DNA of 55,845 bases from Nocardia brasiliensis IFM 10847. GTDB taxonomy: Bacteria > Actinomycetota > Actinomycetes > Mycobacteriales > Mycobacteriaceae. Location of the stretch: positions 1 through 55,845 of the forward strand of contig NZ_BAUA01000165.1 in NCBI RefSeq assembly GCF_000710915.1, read 5' to 3'. Each line of letters opens with the position of its first letter. The stretch's first letter is position 1. Shown here piece after piece: positions 24,220-34,147 of this stretch. The notes beneath the pieces were generated by a model, which was given only the letters and a program-made list of their open reading frames with translations, had not been told where the DNA came from and did no database searches. The translations under genes and the position numbers were made by a program.

Positions 24220-27200
24220 ATGTCGGATATCGCTATTGTCGGTATCGGTTGCCGATACGCGGGCGGGATCGATTCGCCCGAGACATTCTGGGATTTCGTC
24301 CTCGACAAACGGGACGGCGTCGTCGAGGTGCCACCGGACCGATGGGACTATCGGCGATACTACGATCCCGAGCCGCGCACGCCCGGCCGTAGCTATACCA
24401 AGCACGGCGCGTTCATGACGATCGACCCGTGGGCGTTCGATCCGGACTTCTTCGGTATCTCGGCCCGCGAGGCGACCGTGCTCGACCCGCAGCAGCGCCT
24501 GCTGCTCGAGGTGACCTGGGAGGCGCTCGACGACGCGGGCCTCGCGGGCCGCACCGCCGGAACCCCGGTCGGGGTCTACGTGGGTGGTTTCGTGGTGGAC
24601 CAGTCGGTGATCGGCGTGGTCGGTCCGGCGCTGTTCCACACCGATATGCACACCCCGGCCAGCGCCTCGTACACCATGCTGTCCAACCGGATCGCCTACG
24701 CGCTCAATCTGACCGGTCCCGCGCTCACGGTCGACACCGCGTGCTCGTCGTCCCTGGTGGCCTTCCATCTCGCCTGCCAGGCGCTCGACAACGACGACTG
24801 TCACATCGCGGTGGCCGGCGGCGTGAACGTCATGCTGCAGCCGGAGACGTTCGTGCTGATGTGCAAGGGCAGCTTCCTCGCCGCGGACGGCCGGTGCAAA
24901 TCCTTCGACGCCGCCGCCGACGGTTACGGCCGGGGCGAGGGTGCGGGCATGGTGGTGCTGAAGAAGCTCGACGACGCGGTGCGCGACGGTGACCGCGTGT
25001 ACGCCGTGGTCAAGGCCACCGGCGCCAATCAGGACGGCCGGACCACGGCGATCACCGTGCCGAACGCGGATGCCCAAGAGGCGCTTGCCCGTACGGTGTG
25101 CACCCGGGCGGGCCTGACCCCGGACGCGATCACCTACGTGGAGGCGCACGGCACCGGCACCCTGGTCGGCGACCCGGTCGAATTGCGGGCGCTCGGGCGC
25201 GCTTTCGGCGCACCGGCGGGCCGCACCGGACCGCTGGGCGTCGGCTCGGTCAAGGCCACCCTCGGCCACACCGAAGCCGCGGCGGGCGTCGCGAGCGTCA
25301 TCAAGGCGGCGTTGGCCATTCGGCATCGGGTGATTCCGCCGCAGGGCTGGCTCGACAAGCCGAATCCGGACATCCCGCTCGACGAACTGGGCCTGCGCAT
25401 CCAGGTCGACGCCGAACCGCTGCCGCGGCATGCCGATCCGATGACGATCGCGGTCAACGGCTTCGGCTACGGCGGCACCAACGCCCACGCGATACTCCAG
25501 GAGTACCGCGCGCAACCGGCGCACGCCGGACCCGCGCCCGCCCCACGGCACTACGGAATCCTGCCCCTCTCCGCACGCAGCACCGCCGCGGCGCGCGACA
25601 TCGCCGGGCGCTTCGCCGATCTGCTCGACACCGGCGCCGATCCGGAGCGGTTGGCCGAGGCCGCCTGGACGCGTTCGGCGCATCACCAGTTCCGCACCGG
25701 CGTGCTGATCGGTGACTCCGACGACGTGCTGCACCAGTTGCGGCAATTCGCCGCGGGCGAGGGCCGCGACGCGGCGCGCACGGTCGCGGCACGCATCGCC
25801 GAACCGGTCTTCGTGTTCTCCGGCATGGGACCGCAGTGGTGGGGCATGGCCCGCGAATTGCTCTGTGCCGGTGGCGTCTTCGCCGAGACCGCGGCGCGCA
25901 TCGATGCCGAGTTCGGCAAGTTGGCGGACTGGTCGATCATCGACGCGCTCTTGCAGCCCGAGGCGCAGTCCCGGGTCTCGCGCACCGAGGTCGCACAACC
26001 GGCCAACTTCCTGGTTCAGGTGGCGCTGGTGAGCGAGCTGGCCCAGTACGGGATCACCCCGGCCGCGATCATCGGCCACAGCGTGGGCGAAGTGTCGGCG
26101 GCCTATGTCAGCGGCATGCTCTCGCTGCGGGAGGCCGTGCGGGTCGCCTACCACCGAGCCCGATTGCAGGCGAGCACCGCGGGCTCCGGCGGCATGCTGG
26201 CCGTCGGCCTGCCGCTCGAGCGGGCCCGCGAACTCGTCGCCGGCGACCCGCGCGTCGATCTCGCGGCGATCAACAGCGCGAGTTCGCTCACGTTGTCGGG
26301 CGACCCGCAACGTCTGGACGAGATCGCGGAAAAGCTCACCGAGGAAGCCGCTTTCGCGCGCCGGCTCCGGGTGGAGGTGCCGTACCACAGCCGGTTGATG
26401 GACCCGATCCTCGCCGAGCTGCGGACCGAGCTCGCCGATCTCGCGCCGAACGCGCCTACCGTACCGCTGTATTCGACGGTGACCGGCGAACTCGTCACCG
26501 CGGAGACATGGGACGCCGAATACTGGTGCGCGAATGTCCGTCAGCCGGTGCGCTTCTACGACGCGGTGGTGCGGGCGATCGGTGCGGGCAGCCGGGTGTT
26601 CCTCGAGGTCGGCCCACATCCGGTGTTGTCCGGCAACATTCGGGAGGCCCTGGTCGAGGCCGATGTGCACGGCACCACGGTGCCGACGCTCGACCGTAAG
26701 GCCGCCGATTCCGTGAGTATCCGCCGCTCCCTCATCGGCCTCTACAGCGCGGGCGCGCTCGACCCGGAACAACTGTTCCCCGCGGACGGCCCCCGGACCG
26801 CACACGTCCCGCTCCCCCGCTACCCCTGGCAGCGCACCCGATTGCATTCGCCACTGCCACTTTTCGAGCAGGCCAGGCTCGGCTCCCCGGACACCTACGC
26901 CATGCTCGGCGATCCGGATGTCGAGGGTCGCGCGGACTGGCTGCTCCAGGTCGGCTCCGAATTGCTGCCGTGGCTGGCCGATCACGTGGTCAACGGGGTC
27001 CGGATCATGCCGGGCGCCGCCTACCTGGACGCGGCACTCAGTGCGACGGCGACCCGGCTCGGCGTCAAACGCGTTGCGCTGGAACAGGTCCGTTTCGTCG
27101 CACCGTTGATCATGGCCGCACCGGATGTGCCGCTCATGGCGCTGAGTGTGGAGGAGTCCAGCGGTCGCTTCCTGATCCGGTCCCGCAACGCGACCGGAAC

Positions 27201-30200
27201 GGCCTGGACCGTGCACGCCTTCGGGCGCACCCTCACCGGCAGTCACCTGCCCTCGAAGGCAACCGTTCCGCAGATCGAGGTCGGTATCGACATCGACCCG
27301 GACATGTTCTACACCGGGCTGGCCGCGGCCGGGCTCCAGTACGGGCCGTCGTTCCGCCGGGTCACCGCCATGCGGGTCGGCCGGGATACGGCGGTGGCCA
27401 CCGTCGACGGCACGATCGCCGCGGCCTCCGGCCATCTCGCGCACCCGACGGTGGTGGACGCCGCCATGCAAACGGCGGCACTGCTTTTCGCCGATGAGCG
27501 GATCAACGAGGGCGTCATGGTGCCTGTCGGCGTGGCCGCCGTCCGGTTGCTCGCCCCGATACCCGAGCGAGCCACGGTGGTCGCCCGCCGCGACCCGAAG
27601 GCGCGGTTGCGCGCCGACGTCGACCTGCTCGATGCGGAGCACAATCTCGTCCTGCGTTTGACCGGACTCCAGATCGGCGCGTTGCAGCCCGGTGACGATC
27701 CGCTGCACCGGATGGCCGAGTTCTACTACCGCGAGACCATCGAGCGACGCGACCCCATCGACCTCACCGCACTGCCGGACGCCGGCACGGCCGCAACCTT
27801 GGTGATCGCCCTCGGAAACAGCGCTCGCGCCGAGCAGTTGGCGGCCGCGATCCCGGGCGCCCGGCATTATCTCGCCGGATCCGATCTGGAAACGACGCTC
27901 GCCGAGCAGTTACGACAGTCCCGCACAGACGAATCCGCCCGGCTGCACGTGTGCGTGGTCGCCGGTTGCGGCGCCGACGATCTGGACGATCTGCGCACGT
28001 TGCAGCGGATCGCCGTCACCGTGCGCGAATTCGCCGATCCGAACACCGACGAGCAGACACCGCAGTCCGTCTTCGGCGACGGCTCGGTGCACGTCACGCT
28101 GATCACCGAACGCGCGTTCACGCTGCCGGACAGCACGATCGCGCCGGATTCGCACCAGTCCGCACTGGCCGGGGCACGGCGGGTGCTGCTCAACGAGCAG
28201 ACCTCGTTGCGCTGGCGGCTGATCGATGTGGCCCCGGAGACCGGTATCGCCGAGATCGTCACCGAACTCGCGATACCAGGCGCGTTCTCCTACGACAACA
28301 CCGACGAGGTGCTGCTGCGCGGCGGTCAGCGCTGGGCCCCGGTGGTGACCAAGCCGCTGCCGGACCGTCTCGCGGCGCACGACACCGCGGCACCGCTCAC
28401 CGACCCGGAGGCGAACTTCGAGCTCGAACTCCCCCGCACCCGGCTGCTCTCGGCACTGGCCTGGCGCGAATGCCCGCGCCGCGCGCCGGGACCCGGGCAG
28501 GTGGAGGTTCGAATGCAGGTCATCGGGCTGAACTACAAGGATCCGCTCAAGGTCATCGGTCTGCTCGGCGAAAGAGAGCTGGCGCCCACCTATTTCGGCA
28601 CGATCCCCGGTATGGAGGGCGTCGGCACGGTGGTGCGGGTCGGCCCCGGCGTCGACGGTCTCGGCGTCGGCGATCTGGTGGCGGTCGCGGCGAAGGGCAT
28701 GATGCGACGCTTCGCCCTGATCGACCGGCAACTCGTCATTCCCCTGCCCGCCGATACCGACCCCGGCTACTGCACCAGCGCCATCGCTTTCGCGACCGCC
28801 GAATACGCCCTGCTGGAGCTGGCACGGCTGGAGCCGGGCGAGACAGTCCTGATCCACGGCGCGGCCGGCGGTGTGGGCACCGCCGCCATCCAGGTCGCGA
28901 AGGCGCGGGGCGCGCGGATCATCGGCACGGCCAGTACCGACGAACGACGCAGGCACATCCTGGATCTCGGCGCGGATCACGCGGTGAACTCACGCTCCCT
29001 CGACTTCGTCGACGACGTGCTCGCACTGACCGGCGGTGTCGGCGCAGCGGTGGTGCTCAGCAGCGCTCCGGGAGAGATTCTGCGGCAGAACTTCACCGCC
29101 GTAGCCGAATTCGGGCGCATCGTCGAGGTCGGCAAGGCCGATATCTACACCGGCGGTCTGCTGGAGCTGGCCAACTTCGACAAGAACGTGGCCTACTACT
29201 CGATGGATCTCGACCGTCTGGTCGCGGTCCACCCGCAACGACTGGCCGGCCTGCTCCAGCGGGTGTACGAGCAGGTCGTGGCGGGCGTCTACCGGCCACT
29301 GCCGTACAAGATGTTCGAAACCCACGAGGTGGGAACGGCTTTCGAGGAGGTCATCCGCTCGACCGGGCTGGCTCGGATCGCGTTGCGCATCGATGCGCCG
29401 CACCCGCCGGTGCGACCGTACCTGCCCGATATCGAGATCCACGAGCACGCGAGCTATCTCGTCACCGGCGGGTTCGGCGGCTTCGGCATGGCCACCGGGC
29501 GCTGGCTGGTGCTGCGCGGCGCGCGCAGACTCGTGCTACTCGGTCGGAGCGGGGCGAGCACCGACGAGGCCCGGCGGCAACTCGAGGCATGGCGGACCGT
29601 CGGCGTCGAGGTGATCGAGGCACTCGTCGATGTCACCGACACCGAGGCCGTCGCCGCCGTGCTCGCCCGGGCGCACACGGCCGAACACCCGCTGCGCGGA
29701 GTGTTCCACGCGGCAGGCGCGGTGTCCGACAACCGCATCGAGCTCATGACGCCCGAGCAGCTGGCACAGGTGTACCGGCCGAAGGTGCACGGCGCTCGTG
29801 CCCTGCACCGCGCGGTCACCGAGGCGGGCATCGAGCTGGACATGTTCGTGCTGTACTCCTCCGGCGGCTCGATGTACGGCATCTACGGCCAATACAACTA
29901 CTGCGCGGCCAATGTCGCGGTCGAGGCGCTGACCGAGGAATGGGCCAGGGCCGGCGAGCACGTCCTGTGCATCGGCTGGGGTCACCTTTCCGGCGCGACC
30001 GGCGGGATGGCCGCGGACGCGACCGCGACCAAGTATCTCGACCTGGTCGGCTTCGGCCCGATCGACATGGCCGACGCCACCGCGTATCTGGAGCAGACGC
30101 TGCGACTGCGCGATACCAACGTCGCCATCATCCCCACCGACTGGGCCAAACTCACCGGCACCTTCCCACAGCTGACCCGCACCGGCCGGACGATCGAGCT

Positions 30201-30564
30201 CGCCAAGGCCTCGGCCAAGGACTCCTCCGAATTCGCTCGCCTGCGCGCCGAACTCGTAGAACTGGACGACAGCAAACGCGGGCCGTTCATCGCCCGCAAG
30301 ATGGCCGCGGAACTGGCCGTGGTGATGGGCGTGCCGGTGGAGTCGATCGATATGACGGTGCCGGTTCCCGAGCTCGGACTGGATTCCCTGATGGCCGTGG
30401 AACTCGGCGCACGGGTCACCAAGACGCTCGGCATCGACCTGATGTCCTTGCAGATGGGCCGATCGTTCAGCCTGGAACAGGCGGGGCCCAAGGTCGCCGA
30501 ACTCGTGCTCGCCGCCGAACCCGTTCGGCCGCAACCGATGCTCGAGCCGGTGGCGGCGCCGTGA
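24220..30564 (+). CDS. Fully reducing iterative-type polyketide synthase (KS-AT-DH-ER-KR-ACP)
   Basis: 2,114 residues, the size and domain order of mycobacterial Mas/Pks2/Pks5. KS about 1-425 with Cys175 (DTACSSSL), His310 (EAHGTGT) and His350 (GHTEAAAG). AT about 528-840 with VFSGMGPQWWGMA and Ser621 in GHSVGEVS. DH about 890-1160 with His922 in HVVNGVRIMP and Asp1080 in HPTVVDAAMQ. ER about 1400-1725 with NADPH loop HGAAGGVGTAAIQ near 1548. KR about 1740-1930 with TGGFGGFG (1749-1756) and Tyr1894 in the YCAAN motif. ACP with Ser2056 in LGLDSLMAVE. No thioesterase or methyltransferase. All catalytic residues are intact, so it should make a saturated chain from a starter acyl thioester. ATG 24220 has GGGAGG upstream. 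The acyltransferase gene overlaps by GTGA and would take the chain from the ACP. Confidence 0.93.
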   Translation: MSDIAIVGIGCRYAGGIDSPETFWDFVLDKRDGVVEVPPDRWDYRRYYDPEPRTPGRSYTKHGAFMTIDPWAFDPDFFGISAREATVLDPQQRLLLEVTWEALDDAGLAGRTAGTPVGVYVGGFVVDQSVIGVVGPALFHTDMHTPASASYTMLSNRIAYALNLTGPALTVDTACSSSLVAFHLACQALDNDDCHIAVAGGVNVMLQPETFVLMCKGSFLAADGRCKSFDAAADGYGRGEGAGMVVLKKLDDAVRDGDRVYAVVKATGANQDGRTTAITVPNADAQEALARTVCTRAGLTPDAITYVEAHGTGTLVGDPVELRALGRAFGAPAGRTGPLGVGSVKATLGHTEAAAGVASVIKAALAIRHRVIPPQGWLDKPNPDIPLDELGLRIQVDAEPLPRHADPMTIAVNGFGYGGTNAHAILQEYRAQPAHAGPAPAPRHYGILPLSARSTAAARDIAGRFADLLDTGADPERLAEAAWTRSAHHQFRTGVLIGDSDDVLHQLRQFAAGEGRDAARTVAARIAEPVFVFSGMGPQWWGMARELLCAGGVFAETAARIDAEFGKLADWSIIDALLQPEAQSRVSRTEVAQPANFLVQVALVSELAQYGITPAAIIGHSVGEVSAAYVSGMLSLREAVRVAYHRARLQASTAGSGGMLAVGLPLERARELVAGDPRVDLAAINSASSLTLSGDPQRLDEIAEKLTEEAAFARRLRVEVPYHSRLMDPILAELRTELADLAPNAPTVPLYSTVTGELVTAETWDAEYWCANVRQPVRFYDAVVRAIGAGSRVFLEVGPHPVLSGNIREALVEADVHGTTVPTLDRKAADSVSIRRSLIGLYSAGALDPEQLFPADGPRTAHVPLPRYPWQRTRLHSPLPLFEQARLGSPDTYAMLGDPDVEGRADWLLQVGSELLPWLADHVVNGVRIMPGAAYLDAALSATATRLGVKRVALEQVRFVAPLIMAAPDVPLMALSVEESSGRFLIRSRNATGTAWTVHAFGRTLTGSHLPSKATVPQIEVGIDIDPDMFYTGLAAAGLQYGPSFRRVTAMRVGRDTAVATVDGTIAAASGHLAHPTVVDAAMQTAALLFADERINEGVMVPVGVAAVRLLAPIPERATVVARRDPKARLRADVDLLDAEHNLVLRLTGLQIGALQPGDDPLHRMAEFYYRETIERRDPIDLTALPDAGTAATLVIALGNSARAEQLAAAIPGARHYLAGSDLETTLAEQLRQSRTDESARLHVCVVAGCGADDLDDLRTLQRIAVTVREFADPNTDEQTPQSVFGDGSVHVTLITERAFTLPDSTIAPDSHQSALAGARRVLLNEQTSLRWRLIDVAPETGIAEIVTELAIPGAFSYDNTDEVLLRGGQRWAPVVTKPLPDRLAAHDTAAPLTDPEANFELELPRTRLLSALAWRECPRRAPGPGQVEVRMQVIGLNYKDPLKVIGLLGERELAPTYFGTIPGMEGVGTVVRVGPGVDGLGVGDLVAVAAKGMMRRFALIDRQLVIPLPADTDPGYCTSAIAFATAEYALLELARLEPGETVLIHGAAGGVGTAAIQVAKARGARIIGTASTDERRRHILDLGADHAVNSRSLDFVDDVLALTGGVGAAVVLSSAPGEILRQNFTAVAEFGRIVEVGKADIYTGGLLELANFDKNVAYYSMDLDRLVAVHPQRLAGLLQRVYEQVVAGVYRPLPYKMFETHEVGTAFEEVIRSTGLARIALRIDAPHPPVRPYLPDIEIHEHASYLVTGGFGGFGMATGRWLVLRGARRLVLLGRSGASTDEARRQLEAWRTVGVEVIEALVDVTDTEAVAAVLARAHTAEHPLRGVFHAAGAVSDNRIELMTPEQLAQVYRPKVHGARALHRAVTEAGIELDMFVLYSSGGSMYGIYGQYNYCAANVAVEALTEEWARAGEHVLCIGWGHLSGATGGMAADATATKYLDLVGFGPIDMADATAYLEQTLRLRDTNVAIIPTDWAKLTGTFPQLTRTGRTIELAKASAKDSSEFARLRAELVELDDSKRGPFIARKMAAELAVVMGVPVESIDMTVPVPELGLDSLMAVELGARVTKTLGIDLMSLQMGRSFSLEQAGPKVAELVLAAEPVRPQPMLEPVAAP

Positions 30565-31955
30565 TCGACCTCGGACTGATCGACGACTGGAACCCGCCGC
30601 CTGGTCGCCTGGTGACCTGGGTCGCCACCCCGGAGGCCGTGGCGCGGGCGGCCTCGGCCCCGGCGCATCCCGCGCCGCCCTCGCACCAACAGGAGGAGTA
30701 CCTGCGGCTGGCCGACCGGCACGCCGCCGCGGACTTCCGCTATTCGGGTCTGTGCCTGGTGACCGCCGAAATACCCACGGGCGAACTCGATTACGCCGCG
30801 ATGACGCGCAGCGTCAACGCGTTCCTGCTGCGCCACGACACCTTTCGGACCTGGTTCGCCCTGGCATCCGACGGCACGGTCCAGCGGCACCTGGTGCCGG
30901 AAGAAGTAGTCGAGTTCGCGCCGATCGACTACGGCGAACTCGACGACGCGGCCGCCATTCGCGAGCACGTGCAGAAGACGACGCCCGGCCCGTTCCAATG
31001 GGATTGCTTCTCCTTCGGCGCGATCGCGCACGGCGAGTCGACCACGGTCTACCTCGCGGTGGACCATCTGCACACCGACGGCCTCGGGCAGTACCTGTCC
31101 TGCGCCGACCTGGCCTACCTCTACGCCCGGGAGGCCTGGCAGGTCGGCGACCTGCTCGACCCCACTGCCAGCTACCTCGAATACTGTTGCGCCGAACGCG
31201 AACTCACGGCCCGCCTGAGCCTCACCTCACCCGGTGTGCAGAAATGGCTGGAGTTGATTCGCGGCAACGACGGCGAATTGCCCTCTTTCCCGCTGGATCT
31301 CGGCAAACGCACCGATGGTTACAACCGCAGCGCGCACCGCACGACCACGCTGCTCACCGAAGCCGGAGCACGCCGGTTCGAGCAGGTCTGCCGCAGCCAC
31401 GGGGCCGAGTTCGTAGGTGGGATCTTCGCCGCGGCGGCCCTGGCCGAGGCCGAACTCACCGACAGCGACTACTACTTCGGCATGACCCCGATCAGTACCC
31501 GCACCACACCCGCCGAACGGGCCTCGGTGGGATGGTATGTCGCGCTGGTACCGGTGGCTTTCCCGATCACCACCACCGCCTTCACCCGGGTGGCGGCGAT
31601 GGCGCAGCGGGCCTACGAGAACGGGATAAGGCTCGCGCCCACCCCCTTTCATCGCGTGCTCGAACTCTTGCCCGCCGACACCGACGTCAAGGTGCGGCCC
31701 GGCTGGGCGGCACCGATGATCTCGTTCGTGGACGCGCGTGACTTCGTCGGCCACGAATTCTTCGACCTGGTACACGGGGGCATCTTCGCCAACCGGGCAG
31801 CCTCCGAGGAAGTGCTGGTCTGGATCAACCGGATGCCGTCGGAAACGACGTTGAGCGTCATCTATCCGGATACGCCGGTGGCCCACGAGTCCGTGCGCCG
31901 CTACGTCGAGGCGATGCGGACGATCTTCGCCGCGGTGGCCGACCGGTCGCCGTAG
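30561..31955 (+). CDS. PapA-like polyketide-associated acyltransferase (condensation-domain fold)
   Basis: A 464-residue protein of the condensation/PapA superfamily. The catalytic HxxxDG motif is His169-Leu-His-Thr-Asp173-Gly174 in AVDHLHTDGLGQYL. YFGMTPISTRTT and GWYVALVPVAFP match the DFGWG-region side of the fold as in PapA1/PapA3. The N-terminus LIDDWNPPPGRLVTWVATPE is typical of mycobacterial PapA proteins that move acyl chains onto trehalose. GTG start overlaps the PKS stop as GTGA, so the two are translationally coupled and the PKS-bound chain is the expected donor. The acceptor (trehalose, another sugar, or a diol) is unknown. Confidence 0.88.
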   Translation: MIDLGLIDDWNPPPGRLVTWVATPEAVARAASAPAHPAPPSHQQEEYLRLADRHAAADFRYSGLCLVTAEIPTGELDYAAMTRSVNAFLLRHDTFRTWFALASDGTVQRHLVPEEVVEFAPIDYGELDDAAAIREHVQKTTPGPFQWDCFSFGAIAHGESTTVYLAVDHLHTDGLGQYLSCADLAYLYAREAWQVGDLLDPTASYLEYCCAERELTARLSLTSPGVQKWLELIRGNDGELPSFPLDLGKRTDGYNRSAHRTTTLLTEAGARRFEQVCRSHGAEFVGGIFAAAALAEAELTDSDYYFGMTPISTRTTPAERASVGWYVALVPVAFPITTTAFTRVAAMAQRAYENGIRLAPTPFHRVLELLPADTDVKVRPGWAAPMISFVDARDFVGHEFFDLVHGGIFANRAASEEVLVWINRMPSETTLSVIYPDTPVAHESVRRYVEAMRTIFAAVADRSP

Positions 31956-31956
31956 T

Positions 31957-31974
31957 CCTGGCTCGTGGGCCAGG
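31957..31974. terminator. Short hairpin between convergent genes
   Basis: CCTGGC and GCCAGG around the loop TCGTGG, directly after the PapA stop and 15 bases after the end of the leftward gene. Confidence 0.4.
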
Positions 31975-31988
31975 CCGGGCCGGACCGG

Positions 31989-32669
31989 CTAGGCGACCAA
32001 CTCCATCACTCCTCGAGGGGCGGCGGCAGGTTCGGTCGGAAATCCGAACCGCACCAGCCGGTGCGGCGGGTCCACCTCGAAGTGGGCGGTGGACGCGGGC
32101 AGGAATCCGCCGATCATCTTGTCCAGCATGGTGTTCACGTGTGCGAAGCCCGGCCGCAGGTACACCGGCCAGCAGCGTACGCGGCCCGCGGGCACCTCGA
32201 CGGTGGTCTGCTTCTGGACCCGGGCCAGCACCGGCCAGTGCACCGAGAAGGCCAGCCACAGATCCAGCGACAACTCCGCGCCCTCGTAGAAGTCCAAGCC
32301 ACGCAGCAAGGTCAGGCCGCCGAGGAACGGCACCACGTCCGACGGGAAAGGCGCTATGCCGGTGCCGAATTGCAGGTGCGTGGTGTCGAGGAAGTGCGCT
32401 TCCTCGCGAGACACCACGACGTCCCGCGACCGCGTTTCGGCCCGATAGTCCGCCGCGCGCAACCAGCCGCCCGCGCGGCTGAACCGCTGTTCGACGGTCA
32501 CCGTCGTCGTTCCCTCGCCGGTCCGCAATTCGAGCGTCGAGTGGTAGTCGAGTTCGGCCCTCGTCACCACGCTGCTGACCTCGAATGACGGCGGCTGATC
32601 GGCGACTCCCCCGGTATAGACGGATTTCTCGCCATCGGGAATCACGGGATCACGGAACGTGGCGCCCAC
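31989..32669 (-). CDS. Unknown protein resembling DUF3108 beta-sheet lipid-pathway proteins
   Basis: A 226-residue protein without signal peptide, rich in beta strands. The opening VIPDGEKSVYTGGVADQ and the closing DPPHRLVRFGFPTEPAAAPR resemble DUF3108-like proteins, which are lipocalin-like barrels; the match is only by pattern. The GTG start at 32669 has AAGGAGG five bases upstream, which is decisive. It lies between the PapA gene and an antigen-85-like esterase, and from this setting might bind or hand over a lipid intermediate. Function not assigned. Confidence 0.65.
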   Translation of the reverse strand: MGATFRDPVIPDGEKSVYTGGVADQPPSFEVSSVVTRAELDYHSTLELRTGEGTTTVTVEQRFSRAGGWLRAADYRAETRSRDVVVSREEAHFLDTTHLQFGTGIAPFPSDVVPFLGGLTLLRGLDFYEGAELSLDLWLAFSVHWPVLARVQKQTTVEVPAGRVRCWPVYLRPGFAHVNTMLDKMIGGFLPASTAHFEVDPPHRLVRFGFPTEPAAAPRGVMELVA

Positions 32670-32803
32670 ATTTCCTCCTTGGTGGCCGGAACAAACCCTC
32701 GACCCTATTCAAATGCGTTCCGGCCGAAAGCCCGGCTCGAATTCACCGGCGCTACGACGATTCACAAAATCGGTCCGGCCCGAAGTTGTTCTCGCACAGT
32801 CGG

Positions 32804-33868
32804 TCACCGGACGAGCGCCGCACGCAGCAAGGGCCAGGAATTGTGCAGGTCCTGCTGCCAATAGCCCCAAGAATGCGTGCCCTCCCGCAGATCGAACGTC
32901 GCCGGAATGTTCAACTCCCGCAGTCGCGCACGCAGTTGCGCCGTGCAGGCCGACGCGGCGACGTCCAGCAGGCCGCCGACCGTGAGCTGATCCAGCAGTT
33001 TCAGCGGATTCGCGTCGATGCCGGGTCCGTCCAGCGTGTCGAGCGGCCCCGGACGGCCGCTCCCCGTCGACACGTAGATGGTCGTGCCGCGCAGCCGGTC
33101 CGCGTGCAGGTAGGGATCATTGGCCGCCCAGGCGGGATCGGTGGGCGGGCCCCACAGATTCAGCGGGTTGCCCTGCTTGCCGAGCACGACGGCATCGACC
33201 ATCGCCTGCCCGAACGGGTCGCTGGTACGCACACAGCCGCTGTAGGAACCGATCGCGCGAAACCGGCCGGGTGCCGCCAGGGCCAAGCGGAACACCGCCG
33301 AACTCGCCATCGAAGGCCCCGCAATGGCATTCGCGCCGGTACCGCGGAACGCCGAATCGATGATCGGGGGCAATTCCGCGGTGAGGAAGGTCGTCCACTG
33401 CTGCCTGCCGAGGATCGGATCATCGGCGCGCCAGTCCGCGAAGAAGCTGCCGCCCCCGCCGACCGGCATCACCACCGTCACCTGCTGATCGGCGAAGAAG
33501 CGCTCGGCGTCGGTCTCGGTCAGCCAGTTCCCGCCGTCGCGCCACCGGTCGTTCTCGCCGCCGCCGTCGATGCCGTTGAGCAGATACAAGGCCGGTGCGG
33601 GCTTCGAAACATCGGCGGCCGCAAGCACTTCGACCGTCACAGCCCGGCCCATCGCGACGGAGTGCACGATGAGGTCGAGCACGCGTCCCGGACCCGGCCG
33701 CACGTCGATCAGCCGCGACCCGTTCGCCGACGGCCGCGCCGCCGCCTGCGCCTGGGCCCCGAGCGTCGCTGGGGGCTCCGCGAAAGCCCCTCCGCCGGAG
33801 CACAGCACGACCGCGACGCCGAGCAGCGCAGCTACCCGGCGGCGGATCTGTCCGTCCGCGCCGCCCAT
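32804..33868 (-). CDS. Secreted antigen-85-like esterase (mycolyltransferase-like), copy A
   Basis: A 354-residue exported alpha/beta hydrolase of the esterase D/Ag85 type. Signal peptide at 1-30 (hydrophobic AALLGVAVVLCSGGGAFA). LYLLNGIDGG and MPVGGGGSFFADW form the oxyanion region seen in Ag85 (LLDGLRAQ, MPVGGQSSFYSDW), Ser186 lies in AGPSMASSAV (Ag85: GLSMAASSAL), and THSWGYWQQDLHNSWP holds the catalytic His (Ag85: HSWEYWGAQL). Ag85 enzymes transfer mycolic acids between trehalose monomycolates and arabinogalactan outside the membrane. ATG 33868 has GGAGG five bases upstream. Closely similar to copy B at 37.7 kb. Confidence 0.85.
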   Translation of the reverse strand: MGGADGQIRRRVAALLGVAVVLCSGGGAFAEPPATLGAQAQAAARPSANGSRLIDVRPGPGRVLDLIVHSVAMGRAVTVEVLAAADVSKPAPALYLLNGIDGGGENDRWRDGGNWLTETDAERFFADQQVTVVMPVGGGGSFFADWRADDPILGRQQWTTFLTAELPPIIDSAFRGTGANAIAGPSMASSAVFRLALAAPGRFRAIGSYSGCVRTSDPFGQAMVDAVVLGKQGNPLNLWGPPTDPAWAANDPYLHADRLRGTTIYVSTGSGRPGPLDTLDGPGIDANPLKLLDQLTVGGLLDVAASACTAQLRARLRELNIPATFDLREGTHSWGYWQQDLHNSWPLLRAALVR

Positions 33869-34147
33869 CCGCACCTCCGCACACCACCAGGGGTAATCGC
33901 CCGACGGTAAGCCGCTTTCGCGGTCGTGAGCCGCAATCCTTTTGCGGATTGGGTGGATTCACATCGCTGCCGGGGCACCGTTGGGCAGCGCACACAATGT
34001 GGGAGTAAATGGTGAGCAACAGGGCAGATCAGCCCCATACTGGGAGCGATTGCAGGTTGCCGGTCCGCTGACGCATCGGCGCGACGGGTGACCCGCGGAT
34101 CGAGGGGCACCCGCCGGCCCCGAGCTGTTCGAACCGGCCGACGAGAA

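Noticed and set aside
24112..27867. A 1,251-codon open frame on the strand opposite the PKS
   Set aside because: It is the antisense of the KS-AT-DH coding region; Arg/His/Gly-rich composition without any domain shows a high-GC shadow frame.
27951..31955. A 1,334-codon frame overlapping the PKS and PapA genes
   Set aside because: Only its last 464 codons, from GTG 30561, are a real gene (PapA-like); the part inside the PKS is an off-frame shadow.
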